Positions 16,669 to 25,991 of a stretch of 64,000 bases of DNA are shown piece by piece. Below the pieces are notes generated by a model, which did no database searches, was not told where the DNA came from, and saw only the letters and a list, made by a program, of their open reading frames with translations. The translations under genes and the position numbers were made by a program. The stretch comes from Gemmatimonadaceae bacterium (GTDB taxonomy: Bacteria > Gemmatimonadota > Gemmatimonadetes > Gemmatimonadales > Gemmatimonadaceae): NCBI GenBank assembly GCA_035533755.1, contig DATLTC010000056.1, positions 1 to 64,000 of the forward strand, given 5' to 3'. Position 1 is the stretch's first letter; every line of letters starts with the position of its first letter.

Positions 16669-17118
16669 ATGTCTGGCATTCGCAGGATGACGGCCCTCGC
16701 GGCGCGCGGCGTGGCCGCGTGCACGGTCCTCGCCGTGATCGGAGGGTTGGCGGCGTCGCCGGCGGCGGCGCAGGAATCGAGCAACGCGTCGGTGTGGGTG
16801 GCGCCGGAAGAGCCGGCGCATCAGCCGAATCCCGTTGCCGTAACCAATGACGCCGTGGCTCGGGGGCGCGGGTTGTTCCGCGCCAACTGTGAGATGTGCC
16901 ATGGGCAGCACGGGCGGGGCGACGGGCAGATCGCGGCGTCGCTACCCGTGCATCCGGCGGATCTCACGTCGGATCGCGTGCAGTCGCAGACGGACGGCGC
17001 GCTGTTCTGGAAGATCACCGAGGGCCGGGGCCCGATGCCGAGCGCGCGGTCCACGCTGACGCCGGCCGGCCGGTGGGCGGTGATCGACTACATCAGAAGT
17101 CTCAAGGCCAACAAGTAG
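16669..17118 (+). CDS. secreted monoheme cytochrome c
   Basis: This encodes 149 residues. The signal peptide ends in ASPAAAQ. One c-heme site, CEMCH, is followed by GQHGRGDG and a distal Met in GPMPSA, the pattern of class I cytochromes related to ActE and to the alternative complex III operon. The RBS AAGAGGAGG is 9 bases before the ATG at 16669. It probably accepts electrons from alternative complex III or links it to an oxidase. It is the second gene of the sigma-54-led operon. Confidence 0.85.
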   Translation: MSGIRRMTALAARGVAACTVLAVIGGLAASPAAAQESSNASVWVAPEEPAHQPNPVAVTNDAVARGRGLFRANCEMCHGQHGRGDGQIAASLPVHPADLTSDRVQSQTDGALFWKITEGRGPMPSARSTLTPAGRWAVIDYIRSLKANK

Positions 17119-17181
17119 GAACCGCGCTGCGCCGTGCGAACGACGCCGCAGCGCGCCACACCTGGCGGCAGGAGATCCAAC

Positions 17182-17385
17182 ATGGGAGCCGCAGCGCTGG
17201 TCATCATCTTGGCGGGCATGGTGGTACCGATCACGCTCGTGCTGGCGACGCTCGCGTTCGATCTCGGCGTCCTGGTCTGGGTGCTGCACCGGTGGTGGAA
17301 GGATCATGGGCGCACGTGGCTGCTCGGGCCGCATGGCCGGAGACGGGCCGGCGCCGGCGTTGTGCGAACGGTGGAACTGCGGTGA
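17182..17385 (+). CDS. small one-helix membrane protein of the ACIII operon
   Basis: This encodes 67 residues. One long hydrophobic segment (about residues 4-35, containing VIILAGMVVPITLVLATLAF) is followed by a basic tail rich in Arg and Trp (LHRWWKDHGRTW). An RBS (GGCAGGAG) precedes the ATG at 17182. It sits between the cytochrome gene and actA. I do not recognise a family. Its place and shape suggest a small structural subunit or assembly factor. Confidence 0.55.
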   Translation: MGAAALVIILAGMVVPITLVLATLAFDLGVLVWVLHRWWKDHGRTWLLGPHGRRRAGAGVVRTVELR

Positions 17386-17510
17386 GGATGCGTGAAATGG
17401 AACGTGTGAACAGGCGATGGTGCTCACCGATGGCGGCGCCGCGGGGACGGACATCCCACGGCGCGTGTTCAGCGACTTGTCCGTGGCGTTCTTGTCTGGG
17501 GGTCCGGTAA

Positions 17511-18080
17511 GTGCATCCGCGCGATCGATTCTGGCGTGTCGTCGTTCCGGCGGGCGTGGTCCTCGTCGTCAGCACCATGGTGACGGTGGGATGGATCACG
17601 CAGCCCGCGCGCTTCGTGCTCGGCTACGCGCCGGCGCAGCCCATCCCGTTCTCGCACAAGGTGCATGCCGGCACGAATCGCATTCCGTGCGAGTACTGCC
17701 ACACGAATGCCGATCGCAGCCGCGCCGCCACCGTGCCCGCGGTCCAGACGTGCATGAACTGCCACCGGTTCATCACGATGCCCGACAGCAACTACATCAC
17801 CAAGGATGTCGTGGCCCGACTGGCATCGGATCGTGCCATGCTGTGGAAGCGGGTCTATGACCTGCCGGACCATGCGTACTTCGACCACCGCGCGCACGTG
17901 AACGTGGGCGTCCAGTGCCAGACCTGCCACGGTGCCGTTCAGAACATGGACGTCGTGTCCCGCGTCATGAACATGCGGATGGGACAGTGCCTGGCCTGCC
18001 ATCGGGATCCGCGCCCGTACCTGCCGCCGACCTCTGCCATCAAGCAGGGACCGACGGATTGCACCGCTTGTCACCGATAA
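17511..18080 (+). CDS. actA: ActA-like pentaheme cytochrome c of alternative complex III
   Basis: This encodes 189 residues. An N-terminal membrane anchor or signal (about 10-30) is followed by five CxxCH sites: CEYCH at 60-64, then CMNCH, CQTCH, CLACH and CTACH. Five c-hemes in a short periplasmic protein upstream of a molybdopterin-like ActB is the signature of ActA. It passes electrons from the iron-sulfur subunit out to cytochrome c. The start is GTG at 17511; the Shine-Dalgarno sequence is weak. The protein lies within the alternative complex III operon. Confidence 0.9.
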   Translation: MHPRDRFWRVVVPAGVVLVVSTMVTVGWITQPARFVLGYAPAQPIPFSHKVHAGTNRIPCEYCHTNADRSRAATVPAVQTCMNCHRFITMPDSNYITKDVVARLASDRAMLWKRVYDLPDHAYFDHRAHVNVGVQCQTCHGAVQNMDVVSRVMNMRMGQCLACHRDPRPYLPPTSAIKQGPTDCTACHR

Positions 18081-18099
18081 TCGGATAGAGGAGCACGAT

Positions 18100-18303
18100 A
18101 TGATGGTGAGGAGTCGCCGCCAAGCTGTGGTCGAGATCGCCGCGACCGTTGGCGCTGTCCTGGTGAGTGCGTCCGTACTCGGCCGCCTGCTTCCGTGGAA
18201 GAACCGACCGGCCAAGCCGGGTCGTCTCCCGCGCGGGGGGACGTCCGCCGAGCGGGCCCGCCGAGTGCAACCGGACCCGTTCGCGGTGAAACGCCATGGA
18301 TAA
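18100..18303 (+). CDS. small basic one-helix protein between actA and actB
   Basis: This encodes 67 residues, starting at 18100 (or 18103) with AGAGGAG seven bases upstream. There is one short hydrophobic helix (about 9-30, VVEIAATVGAVLVSASVLG), then a basic Pro/Arg-rich tail ending QPDPFAVKRHG. Its stop overlaps the start of actB by eight bases, so it is translationally coupled. No standard alternative complex III subunit corresponds to it that I recognise. It may be a lineage-specific accessory subunit. Confidence 0.55.
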   Translation: MMVRSRRQAVVEIAATVGAVLVSASVLGRLLPWKNRPAKPGRLPRGGTSAERARRVQPDPFAVKRHG

Positions 18304-21259
18304 GCGGCCGGAGTTCGCGCCGGGCGCCCTCACGCCCGTCGAGCCGCCCTCCGAACGGGAGCCGCTGTCCCGTCGGCGCTTCCTGAGCCTGATCGGCGCC
18401 TCCGCGGCGCTGGCCGCCACGGTCGGATGCGAGCCGGCGGACAAGGACACGATCGTGCCGTACACCAGGAAGCCCGACGAGGTCATTCCCGGTGTTGCCA
18501 ACTATTACGCCAGCACGTATCAGGAAGGACTCATCGCGTACGGCGTGCTCGTGAAGGCGCGTGAAGGGCGGCCCATCCACATCCAGGGCAACGACGAGCA
18601 TCCCATCTTCAAGGGGAAGACGTCGCTCAGGGCGCAGGCGGAGATCATCGGCCTGTACAATCCCGGGCGCCTCCGCGAGCCCCGTGTGGCGGGCAAGGCG
18701 GCCAGCTGGAAGGACGCCGACGCCCGCGTCGTGCCGGCGCTCAAGAGCGCCGCGGCCTCGGGGAAGCCTGTGCTGCTCCTCACGCCGGCCGTGGTCTCGC
18801 CCACGCGCCGGGCCGTGCTCAACGACCTGCGGAAAGCGCTGCCCGGACTCCAGCACGTGGCGTGGGAGCCGGCCCTCGGCCTGGCCGACCTCACGGCGTC
18901 CGCGGCGCTGTACGGCGACGCCGTGGTGCCCCAGTATCGCATCGAGCGGGCCTCCGTGATCGCGGCGTTCGAGACGGATTTTCTCGGCACCGCCGGGAAC
19001 GCCGTTCCGGCCATCGCGGGGTTCACGGAACATCGGAAGCTGGCCAAGCCTGGCGACCCGATGAACCGGCTCTACGCGTTCGAGAGCTGCCTGAGCATCA
19101 CCGGCAGCAAGGCCGACGTACGCGTTCCGCTCCGGCCGTCCGGCGCGGCGCCGATCGCGTTCGCGATTGCGAAGGCCCTCCGCGACAGGCACGGCCTCAA
19201 GGTTCCCGCCGGGCTCGCGGGCGATACGCTCGCGCCGTTCAGCATCGAGGCCCTGGCCAAGGAGTACGGGGTCGATGCCGCGGCGCTCTCGTCGCTCGTC
19301 GATGACCTGGCAGCGGCGGGCGCCGGCAGCCTCGTCATGGCCGGCCCATCGCTGCCGATGGAAGCGCACGCGGCGGTGGCGCTGCTCAACACCATGCTCG
19401 GCGCGGAGGGCCATACCGTGGATACCACCTACTCCGCCGATGCGGCATCCGTGGCCACGCCGTTGGAGATGGCGCAGGTGACGCGGGACATGGCCTCGGG
19501 CCATTTCGCCGCCGCCGTTTTCTGGGATGTGAATCCCTCGCATGCCATGGCGGACGCCGACGCGTTCAACGCCGCCCTGGCCCACGTGCCGCTGAAGGTC
19601 CGCCTCGGTCTCGAGGAAGACGAGACCGCGGGGCGATGCGACGTGGTGCTCCCGATCAACCACTGGCTGGAGAGCTGGAACGACTTCGAACCGTCCACCG
19701 ACCTGCTGAGTCTGCAACAGCCGCTCATCCGGCCGCTCTACGACTCGCGGCAGGCCGAGGAGATTCTCCTCGGATGGGCGAACGCCCTGGGCGGGCCGGC
19801 GTCCACCGACTACCGCGCGTACCTGATGACGCGGTGGCAACACGAGGTCTACGCCAAGGGGACGCCCGCGAATTTCGAGCAGTATTGGGCGGCGGCCGTG
19901 CATGACGGGGTGCTGCAGCGCGGGGCCACGGCGCGCCCTCCGCGCACGCTTCGCGCGGCCGCGGTGACCGATGCGGCCAGGAAGGCGGCCGCCGCGACGC
20001 GCTCCGCCGGCATGGAGTTGATCATCGCGCCCGATGTCCGGATGTGGGACGGCCGATACGCCAACATCGGCTGGTTGCAGGAGCTGCCGGACCCCGTCTC
20101 GAAGGTCTGTTGGGGAAACTATCTGGCGGTATCCGGCGCCGATGCCAAGACGTTGAATGTCTCGGATGGCGACCTGGTGTCGGTCGAAGCCGGCGCGCGG
20201 AAGGTTCGTCTTCCCGTGCTGGTGCAGCCCGGGCAGGCCCAGGGCGCGGTGTTCGCGGTGCTCGGCCATGGCCGGGAGGGCGGCGTGGCGGGCGGGCGCG
20301 GGGCCAATGTCTTTCCCCTCGTGGCGGATGACGGGTCGACGCCCTTCTTCCGTCCGAACGCGCGGGTGACGCGGGTGGCCGGCCACGAGCCGCTGGTCCG
20401 CACGCAGCATCACTTTTCGTCGCACGACCGCGACATCGTGCGGATCTGGTCGCTCGATGAATACAAGAAGCAGGCCGCGCTGCCCGACGACGCGGGGGAG
20501 CTGGCGACCCTGAACAAGAATCAGGAGTGGCCGGATCACAAGTGGGGCATGACCATCGACCTGTCGGCGTGCGTGGGGTGCGGGGGATGCGAGATCGCCT
20601 GCCAGTCGGAGAACAACATTCCCGTGGTCGGCCCCGAGCAGGTGGCGCGCGGCCGGACCATGCACTGGATCCGGGGCGATGTGTACTACCTCGGCGCCGA
20701 CGAGAATCCGCAGGTGGGTCACGTGCCGATGCTGTGCCAGCAGTGCGACGACGCGCCGTGCGAGCCCGTCTGCCCCGTGTCCGCCACGGTGCACAGCGAC
20801 GACGGCTTGAACGAACAGGCGTACAACCGGTGCATCGGCGTCCGCTACTGCGCCGCCAACTGCCCGTACATGGTGCGGCGGTTCAATTTCTTCGATCTGA
20901 CCAGTTTCATCACGGATCCACTGGACCTCGCGTTCAATCCCGAGGTGACCGTCCGTCCGCGCGGCGTGATGGAGAAGTGCACGTTCTGCGTGCAGCGCAT
21001 CCGCAACGGCGTGCAGGTGGCCAAGGACGAAGGCCATCCGGTGCGCGACGGCGACATCGCGCCGGCGTGCGCGGTGGCGTGCCCGGCCAATGCGATCGTG
21101 TTCGGCGATCTGAAGGACGTGAACAGCCGCGTCTCGATGCTGTCCCGGAGCAACCGCGGGTTCAAGGTTCTCGAGCAATTGGGAACGCGGCCGGCGATCA
21201 CCTACCTGGCCGATCTGAAGAATCCGGCCCAACCGCAGAAGACGAATGACCATGTCTGA
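18296..21259 (+). CDS. actB: ActB, molybdopterin-like and iron-sulfur subunit of alternative complex III
   Basis: This encodes 987 residues. A Tat-type N-terminus (RRRFLSLIG) leads into a molybdopterin-oxidoreductase-like domain (about 60-740). A ferredoxin domain follows (from residue 759) with CVGCGGCEIAC, CQQCDDAPCEPVC, CIGVRYCAANCPY and CTFCVQRIRN clusters, enough for three [4Fe-4S] and one [3Fe-4S]-type cluster. In the family, the molybdopterin-like domain holds no Mo cofactor. It oxidises quinol together with ActC and sends electrons to ActA. The start overlaps the upstream small gene and its end overlaps actC by 14 bases. Confidence 0.95.
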   Translation: MDKRPEFAPGALTPVEPPSEREPLSRRRFLSLIGASAALAATVGCEPADKDTIVPYTRKPDEVIPGVANYYASTYQEGLIAYGVLVKAREGRPIHIQGNDEHPIFKGKTSLRAQAEIIGLYNPGRLREPRVAGKAASWKDADARVVPALKSAAASGKPVLLLTPAVVSPTRRAVLNDLRKALPGLQHVAWEPALGLADLTASAALYGDAVVPQYRIERASVIAAFETDFLGTAGNAVPAIAGFTEHRKLAKPGDPMNRLYAFESCLSITGSKADVRVPLRPSGAAPIAFAIAKALRDRHGLKVPAGLAGDTLAPFSIEALAKEYGVDAAALSSLVDDLAAAGAGSLVMAGPSLPMEAHAAVALLNTMLGAEGHTVDTTYSADAASVATPLEMAQVTRDMASGHFAAAVFWDVNPSHAMADADAFNAALAHVPLKVRLGLEEDETAGRCDVVLPINHWLESWNDFEPSTDLLSLQQPLIRPLYDSRQAEEILLGWANALGGPASTDYRAYLMTRWQHEVYAKGTPANFEQYWAAAVHDGVLQRGATARPPRTLRAAAVTDAARKAAAATRSAGMELIIAPDVRMWDGRYANIGWLQELPDPVSKVCWGNYLAVSGADAKTLNVSDGDLVSVEAGARKVRLPVLVQPGQAQGAVFAVLGHGREGGVAGGRGANVFPLVADDGSTPFFRPNARVTRVAGHEPLVRTQHHFSSHDRDIVRIWSLDEYKKQAALPDDAGELATLNKNQEWPDHKWGMTIDLSACVGCGGCEIACQSENNIPVVGPEQVARGRTMHWIRGDVYYLGADENPQVGHVPMLCQQCDDAPCEPVCPVSATVHSDDGLNEQAYNRCIGVRYCAANCPYMVRRFNFFDLTSFITDPLDLAFNPEVTVRPRGVMEKCTFCVQRIRNGVQVAKDEGHPVRDGDIAPACAVACPANAIVFGDLKDVNSRVSMLSRSNRGFKVLEQLGTRPAITYLADLKNPAQPQKTNDHV

Positions 21260-22637
21260 GGCCACCCTCCCGGTATCGCTGCGCATCGCACCCCTGGTCG
21301 AAGGCGACGTTTCGCTTGGCGGCCTCGACGACCACGTCCGGTACTGGAGCGAGGCGCCCCCGCCCAGATCCTGGTACATCGCCATCACGATCACCGGCCT
21401 GGTGGCGCTCATGGGCTTCGCCGCGATCGGCTACATGCTGTACACCGGCATTGGCGTGATCGGGAACAACGTGCCCGTGGTCTGGGGCTTCCTGATCATC
21501 AACTTCGTGTTCTGGGTGGGCATCGGCCACGCCGGCACGTTGATCTCGGTCATCCTCTATCTGTTCCGGCAGCGGTGGCGCAACGCGATCAGCCGCATCG
21601 CCGAGGCCACGACCGTGTTCGCGTTCGTCTGCGCGATGATCTTTCCGGCCATCCACATCGGCCGGCCCTGGTTGCCGTACTGGCTGCTGCCGTACCCCAA
21701 TCAGCGGGGGATGTGGGTGAACTTCCGATCGCCGCTGATCTGGGACGTGTTCGCGGTGATGACGTACTTCATCGTGTCGCTCATGTTCTGGTATCTGGGG
21801 CTGGTCCCCGATTTCGCCACGTTGCGCGGCACCGCCACGAGCAGGGTCAAGCGGGCGGTGTTCAGGCTGCTCAGCTGGGGGTGGGTGGGCAATGCCCGGC
21901 AGTGGGTCCACTACGAGAAGGGGTACCTCCTGCTGGCTGGCATGACCACGGTCCTGGCCCTGAGCGTGCACAGCATCGTGTCGATGGACTTCGCCGTGTC
22001 GATGGTGCCCGGCTGGCACATGACGATCTTCCCGCCGTACTTCGTGGTGGGAGCGGCCTTCTCCGGGTTCGCGGGGGTCGTGCTCGTGTTCGCGTTCGTG
22101 CGCACGGCCATGAAGTTGGAGAACTACGTCACCCCCCGGCACATGGACCTCCTGAACCGGATGGTCCTGTTCCTGTCCTGCGTCATGGCGTACGCGTACC
22201 TCATGGAGGGCTTCACGGCCTGGTACAGCTCCGACACCTTCGTCAGGTACGTCTTCGCCAACTACGTGTTCGGCAAGGGCTGGTGGGCGGGCTGGCTGAC
22301 GATCACGCTCAACTGCGTGCTGCCGCAGCTGCTCTGGTTCCCCAGATTCCGCCGGTCCGTGCCGGTCATGGTGTTGGTGTCGTCCGGGGTGACGCTCGGC
22401 ATGTGGATGGAGCGGTATACCATCGTCATCCTGTCGTTGCAGCGCGACTATCTGCCGTCTTCGTGGGGCAGCTATCTCCCGACGCGGTACGACTTCGCCA
22501 TTCTCTTCGGCTCGATCGGCCTGTTCCTGACGCTTCTGCTGCTGTTCCTGCGCAAGTTGCCGATCATCGCGGCGTGGGAAGTGAAGCCCGACATCGTGTA
22601 TTACCAGAAGCAGCGCGCGGGGGCCGAACATGTCTGA
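21246..22637 (+). CDS. actC: ActC, NrfD-like quinol-binding membrane subunit
   Basis: This encodes 463 residues with about ten membrane helices. Family features are visible: GHAGTLISVILYLFRQRWR near the quinol pocket, FPAIHIGRPW and GWHMTIFPPYFVVGAAFSG. Members of the NrfD/PsrC family bind quinol in the membrane and carry no cofactor. The start at 21246 overlaps the actB stop by 14 bases; the ATG at 21252 is an equally good start. The stop overlaps the next gene by eight bases. Confidence 0.95.
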   Translation: MTMSEATLPVSLRIAPLVEGDVSLGGLDDHVRYWSEAPPPRSWYIAITITGLVALMGFAAIGYMLYTGIGVIGNNVPVVWGFLIINFVFWVGIGHAGTLISVILYLFRQRWRNAISRIAEATTVFAFVCAMIFPAIHIGRPWLPYWLLPYPNQRGMWVNFRSPLIWDVFAVMTYFIVSLMFWYLGLVPDFATLRGTATSRVKRAVFRLLSWGWVGNARQWVHYEKGYLLLAGMTTVLALSVHSIVSMDFAVSMVPGWHMTIFPPYFVVGAAFSGFAGVVLVFAFVRTAMKLENYVTPRHMDLLNRMVLFLSCVMAYAYLMEGFTAWYSSDTFVRYVFANYVFGKGWWAGWLTITLNCVLPQLLWFPRFRRSVPVMVLVSSGVTLGMWMERYTIVILSLQRDYLPSSWGSYLPTRYDFAILFGSIGLFLTLLLLFLRKLPIIAAWEVKPDIVYYQKQRAGAEHV

Positions 22638-23760
22638 TTCCGTATTCGGCGTGCTGGGGCTGTTCGGCAGCGCGGACGAACTGCTGGCGGCGATCCCGAA
22701 GATCAAGGCCAAGGGCTTCGCCAAGCTGGAGGCGTACACCCCCTATCCGGTGCACGGGATCGACGAGGCGCTGGACCTGCCCAAGTCGAAGCTGGGCGTC
22801 CTGGTGTTCCTGATCGGGAGCCTGGCGTGCATCTCGGCATTCACGTTCGAGTGGTGGACCAGCACCAGAGGGTATCCGCTGCGCACCGGCGGGAAGCCGT
22901 TCAACGGGTGGCAGGGCTGGGTGCTGGTGATGGTGGAAGCGACCATCCTGCTGTCGACGTTCACCGCCGGCATCGGGATGCTGTTCGCCTTCAACAAGCT
23001 GCCGTTCTTCGGCAACCCGATGCTGGAGAGCAAGGCCATCACGAGCATCACGCGCGACCGGTTCGCGCTGGTGCTGGTTCCGGTGGGCGGCACGCTGGAT
23101 GTGGAAGGGGCCGCCGGCGCGCTGCGCGCGGCGGGCGCCGAGTCCATCGAAGTGGTTCGCGTCCCCGAAGAGACGAAGCCTGGGTTGGCGTGGTGGGCGA
23201 GGACCGGCGTCGCGATCGCCGCCGCGTGTGCGGTGGCCGGCGTGGGCACGGCGTGGGTGATCCGTGCCTTTCCCACGATCAAGCCGATGGTCAACATGCA
23301 GGTGCAGCCCAAGCTCAACGCGCAGTCGGCGGACGCGTTCTTCGCCAACGGGCGCGGCATGCAACTGCCTCCGATCGGGACCGTGGCGCGCGGGTACATG
23401 CCGGTGGTCGATACGACGCCCGACGCGGCGGGAACGAATCTTTTCAACCCGTTGCCGGTCACGGCGCAGGTGCTGACGCGCGGACGCGAGATGTTCAATC
23501 TGCACTGCGCCGTCTGCCACGATCGCCTCGGAACGGGCAAGCCGTGGCTCGACAGCACGTACCATGCGATGCCGGTGGATCTGCAGTCGGCGCCGATGCG
23601 CGCCGCGCCCGACGGCTTCCTGTACTGGGTGATCTCGCAGGGCATCCGCACCATGCCGGGCTACGCGGCCGACATCTCGCAGGACGACCGGTGGGCCGTG
23701 GTGCGCTACATCCGGGCGCTCCAACGCTCGCAGGACGCGACGAAGGGGGATCTGAAATGA
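22630..23760 (+). CDS. actDE: ActD-ActE fusion: DUF3341 plus monoheme cytochrome c
   Basis: This encodes 376 residues. The N-terminal part (about 1-170, FGSADELLAAIPKIKAKGF and two membrane helices) is the DUF3341 subunit ActD. A further helix (about 195-215) leads into a cytochrome c domain with the heme site CAVCH at 293-297 and distal Met in TMPGYA, equivalent to ActE. In many organisms these are two genes. Here one frame covers both without a break. The start overlaps actC, the stop overlaps actF by four bases. Confidence 0.9.
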   Translation: MSDSVFGVLGLFGSADELLAAIPKIKAKGFAKLEAYTPYPVHGIDEALDLPKSKLGVLVFLIGSLACISAFTFEWWTSTRGYPLRTGGKPFNGWQGWVLVMVEATILLSTFTAGIGMLFAFNKLPFFGNPMLESKAITSITRDRFALVLVPVGGTLDVEGAAGALRAAGAESIEVVRVPEETKPGLAWWARTGVAIAAACAVAGVGTAWVIRAFPTIKPMVNMQVQPKLNAQSADAFFANGRGMQLPPIGTVARGYMPVVDTTPDAAGTNLFNPLPVTAQVLTRGREMFNLHCAVCHDRLGTGKPWLDSTYHAMPVDLQSAPMRAAPDGFLYWVISQGIRTMPGYAADISQDDRWAVVRYIRALQRSQDATKGDLK

Positions 23761-24944
23761 ACACCATGTCCGCGTCCGTGGCATCCACCTCAGGATCGAC
23801 GATGAATCGAGCACCCGCCGCCCTGTGGGCATTGCTGGCCGTCGGCGGCGCCGGCGTCGTGAGCACCTACGTGCTGGACGGGGCGCAGCGCTTCTGGGCC
23901 AACTGGCTCCTGTGGTTCGTGTTCATGGTGTGCATCGCGTTGGGCGCCCTGTTCATCGTGGCGCTGCAGCACGTGACGGGCGCCACCTGGAGCGTGCCTC
24001 TGCGGCGAGCGCCCGAACGCGTGGCCGCGCTCACGCCCTGGCTGGTGCCCGTGGCCCTGATCGCGCTGTTCTCCTTGCCCGTGCTGTTCTCGTGGACGCA
24101 GCCGGGCGCCGCATCCGATCCGGCGATCGCGATGAAGACGTCGTGGCTGAATGTCCCGTTCTTCATCACGCGGCTGGTGATCTGCGTGGCGCTGTGGGTC
24201 GTGTCGTATCGCATTCTCGTCCTGGGGTCGGTGCGCCAGGACGCGACCAGGGACCCCCAGGCCACGGTCCGGCTGCGGCGGTTCGCGCCGATCTTCATGA
24301 TCATCCTCGCGCTGACGCTCACCGCGTTCGCGTTCGACTGGGTGTCGAGTCTGGAGGCCGGCTGGTACAGCGACATCTTCGGCGTCTATCTGTTCGCGGG
24401 CGCCGTCACGTCCGGGCTCGCGGTGACGTCGCTGATGGTGATCTATCTGTATCGCCGCGGCCGGCTGCCCGGGATCACCGAGGATCATCTCTACAACCTC
24501 GGCGGATTGTTGTTCGGATTCACCATCTTCTGGGGGTACATCGCGTTCTCGCAGTACCTCCTCCAGTGGTACGCGGACCTTCCGATAGAAGTGTTCTGGT
24601 TCCGGGAGCGCACCACGGGGACCATGGAGAGCGTCTTCATCCTCCTCGGCGTCGGACGCTTCTTCGTGCCGTTTCTCGCCCTCATCACGAGGAGGGACAA
24701 GAAGAACTGGAAGCGGCTCCGGTGGGTGTCGATCTGGGTGATCTTCATGGAAGCGGTCGACGTGTTCTGGCTGGTGTCCCCGATCCAGGGAAAGGGCCTC
24801 CATCTCGGGTGGCCCGAGGCGGCATTCGCCGTCTTCTTCCTCTCGGCGGGGCTCCTCGTTGTCATCCGGGCCATGGGCATGGGCGAGGATACGCCGGTGG
24901 GCGATCCATTCCTGCCTGACGGACGCAACTTCCATCTCCGCTGA
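23757..24944 (+). CDS. actF: ActF, NrfD-like membrane subunit of alternative complex III
   Basis: This encodes 395 residues with about ten helices. Matches to the ActF type include LEAGWYSDIFGVYLFAGA and GFTIFWGYIAFSQYLLQWY, with a charged ERTTGTMES loop. ActF is the second NrfD-like subunit and may form a proton path in the complex. I chose the ATG at 23757 because it overlaps the actDE stop (ATGA); other Met codons within the first 15 residues (23766, 23802) are possible. Confidence 0.92.
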   Translation: MNTMSASVASTSGSTMNRAPAALWALLAVGGAGVVSTYVLDGAQRFWANWLLWFVFMVCIALGALFIVALQHVTGATWSVPLRRAPERVAALTPWLVPVALIALFSLPVLFSWTQPGAASDPAIAMKTSWLNVPFFITRLVICVALWVVSYRILVLGSVRQDATRDPQATVRLRRFAPIFMIILALTLTAFAFDWVSSLEAGWYSDIFGVYLFAGAVTSGLAVTSLMVIYLYRRGRLPGITEDHLYNLGGLLFGFTIFWGYIAFSQYLLQWYADLPIEVFWFRERTTGTMESVFILLGVGRFFVPFLALITRRDKKNWKRLRWVSIWVIFMEAVDVFWLVSPIQGKGLHLGWPEAAFAVFFLSAGLLVVIRAMGMGEDTPVGDPFLPDGRNFHLR

Positions 24945-24955
24945 AGGAATAGCGA

Positions 24956-25870
24956 ATGCCGCAACAATCAAAGGGAATTGCCATTGCCGTGGTGTCCGTC
25001 GTCGGCGCGATCGGGCTGCTGGTGGTCGTGGGACGGGCGCTGATCTATGCGGGCGGCGCGCACACGCTGCCGTACCCGGCGGTCACCGACAAGCATCCGG
25101 ATCCCACGATCTTCGCCACCGTGGTGGGCAAGCCGACGGCCGGCCTCGACCTTGGCGCGATGCTCACGGCGAGTCCGCAAGCGCTGGCCCACGGGAAGCA
25201 GCTGTTCGACGTGAGCTGCGTGATGTGCCACGGCGCGATGGGCAAGGGCGACGGCGCCGCCGCCGTGGCGCTGACGCCTCGTCCACGGGACTTCAGCAAG
25301 GCGCAGGGCTGGACGGTGGGGTATACCATGGCCGCCATCTACACCACGTTGAGCGATGGCGTCAAAGGCACGGGCATGCCGGCGTTCGACGCGCTCACGC
25401 CCCCCGACCGCTTCGCCGTGGCCCACTACGTGCAATCGCTCGGCGCGTTCGACCACCACGACAACCAGGCCGAGGACATCAAGCAGATCGACGCGCGCTA
25501 CCATCTGGGCGAGGGCCCGCTCGCGCCCAGCAAGGTGGCCGTGCCCACGGTCATGACCCACATGGAAGCCGAGTATACGGCGCCCCCCGCGGTCACGATG
25601 CCCCCCGCGTCGGATCGCAGCATGCCCGCCGAGCTCCGGCGGGGGCTGATCGCGGATTCGGTGCGGGCCGCGGAAGTGCTGTCGGAGGCTCCCGACTGGC
25701 GCGCCAACATGGCGGTCTTCACCCGCGTGGCCATGTCCGGCGCCCCGAGCAACGGCTTCCGGCCGGCCGTGGCCGCGTTGAACGCCGCGCAGTGGAAGGC
25801 GTTCCACGATGAACTCGTCAGGCTCACGCCCGTTCCCGGAACCGGCGGCGCAGACACCGCGACACACTGA
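24956..25870 (+). CDS. membrane-anchored cytochrome c, last ACIII operon gene
   Basis: This encodes 304 residues. A single N-terminal helix (about 7-32) anchors it. One heme site, CVMCH, lies at 88-92 with downstream GTGMPAF giving a likely axial Met. The C-terminal 130 residues carry no second heme and look like a separate domain of unknown role. It follows actF by 11 bases with AAGGAAT upstream. It could be the electron acceptor of the complex or an ActE-like extra subunit. Confidence 0.85.
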   Translation: MPQQSKGIAIAVVSVVGAIGLLVVVGRALIYAGGAHTLPYPAVTDKHPDPTIFATVVGKPTAGLDLGAMLTASPQALAHGKQLFDVSCVMCHGAMGKGDGAAAVALTPRPRDFSKAQGWTVGYTMAAIYTTLSDGVKGTGMPAFDALTPPDRFAVAHYVQSLGAFDHHDNQAEDIKQIDARYHLGEGPLAPSKVAVPTVMTHMEAEYTAPPAVTMPPASDRSMPAELRRGLIADSVRAAEVLSEAPDWRANMAVFTRVAMSGAPSNGFRPAVAALNAAQWKAFHDELVRLTPVPGTGGADTATH

Positions 25871-25991
25871 GGCATCCGAGTCTCCCCGCTCCGTTCGATC
25901 GCTCCTCGCGGCCCGGCCTGTTAGTTTTGAGGAGGCCTGACGCATCGACTGCGCGGTGCGTCTCGATCGGCACCCGACCCGTGGAGGGGAC

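Noticed and set aside
18071-21412. Very long open frame antisense to actB
   Set aside because: It mirrors actB in a GC-rich genome, is rich in Arg/His/Gly and has no recognisable domain; a codon-bias shadow.
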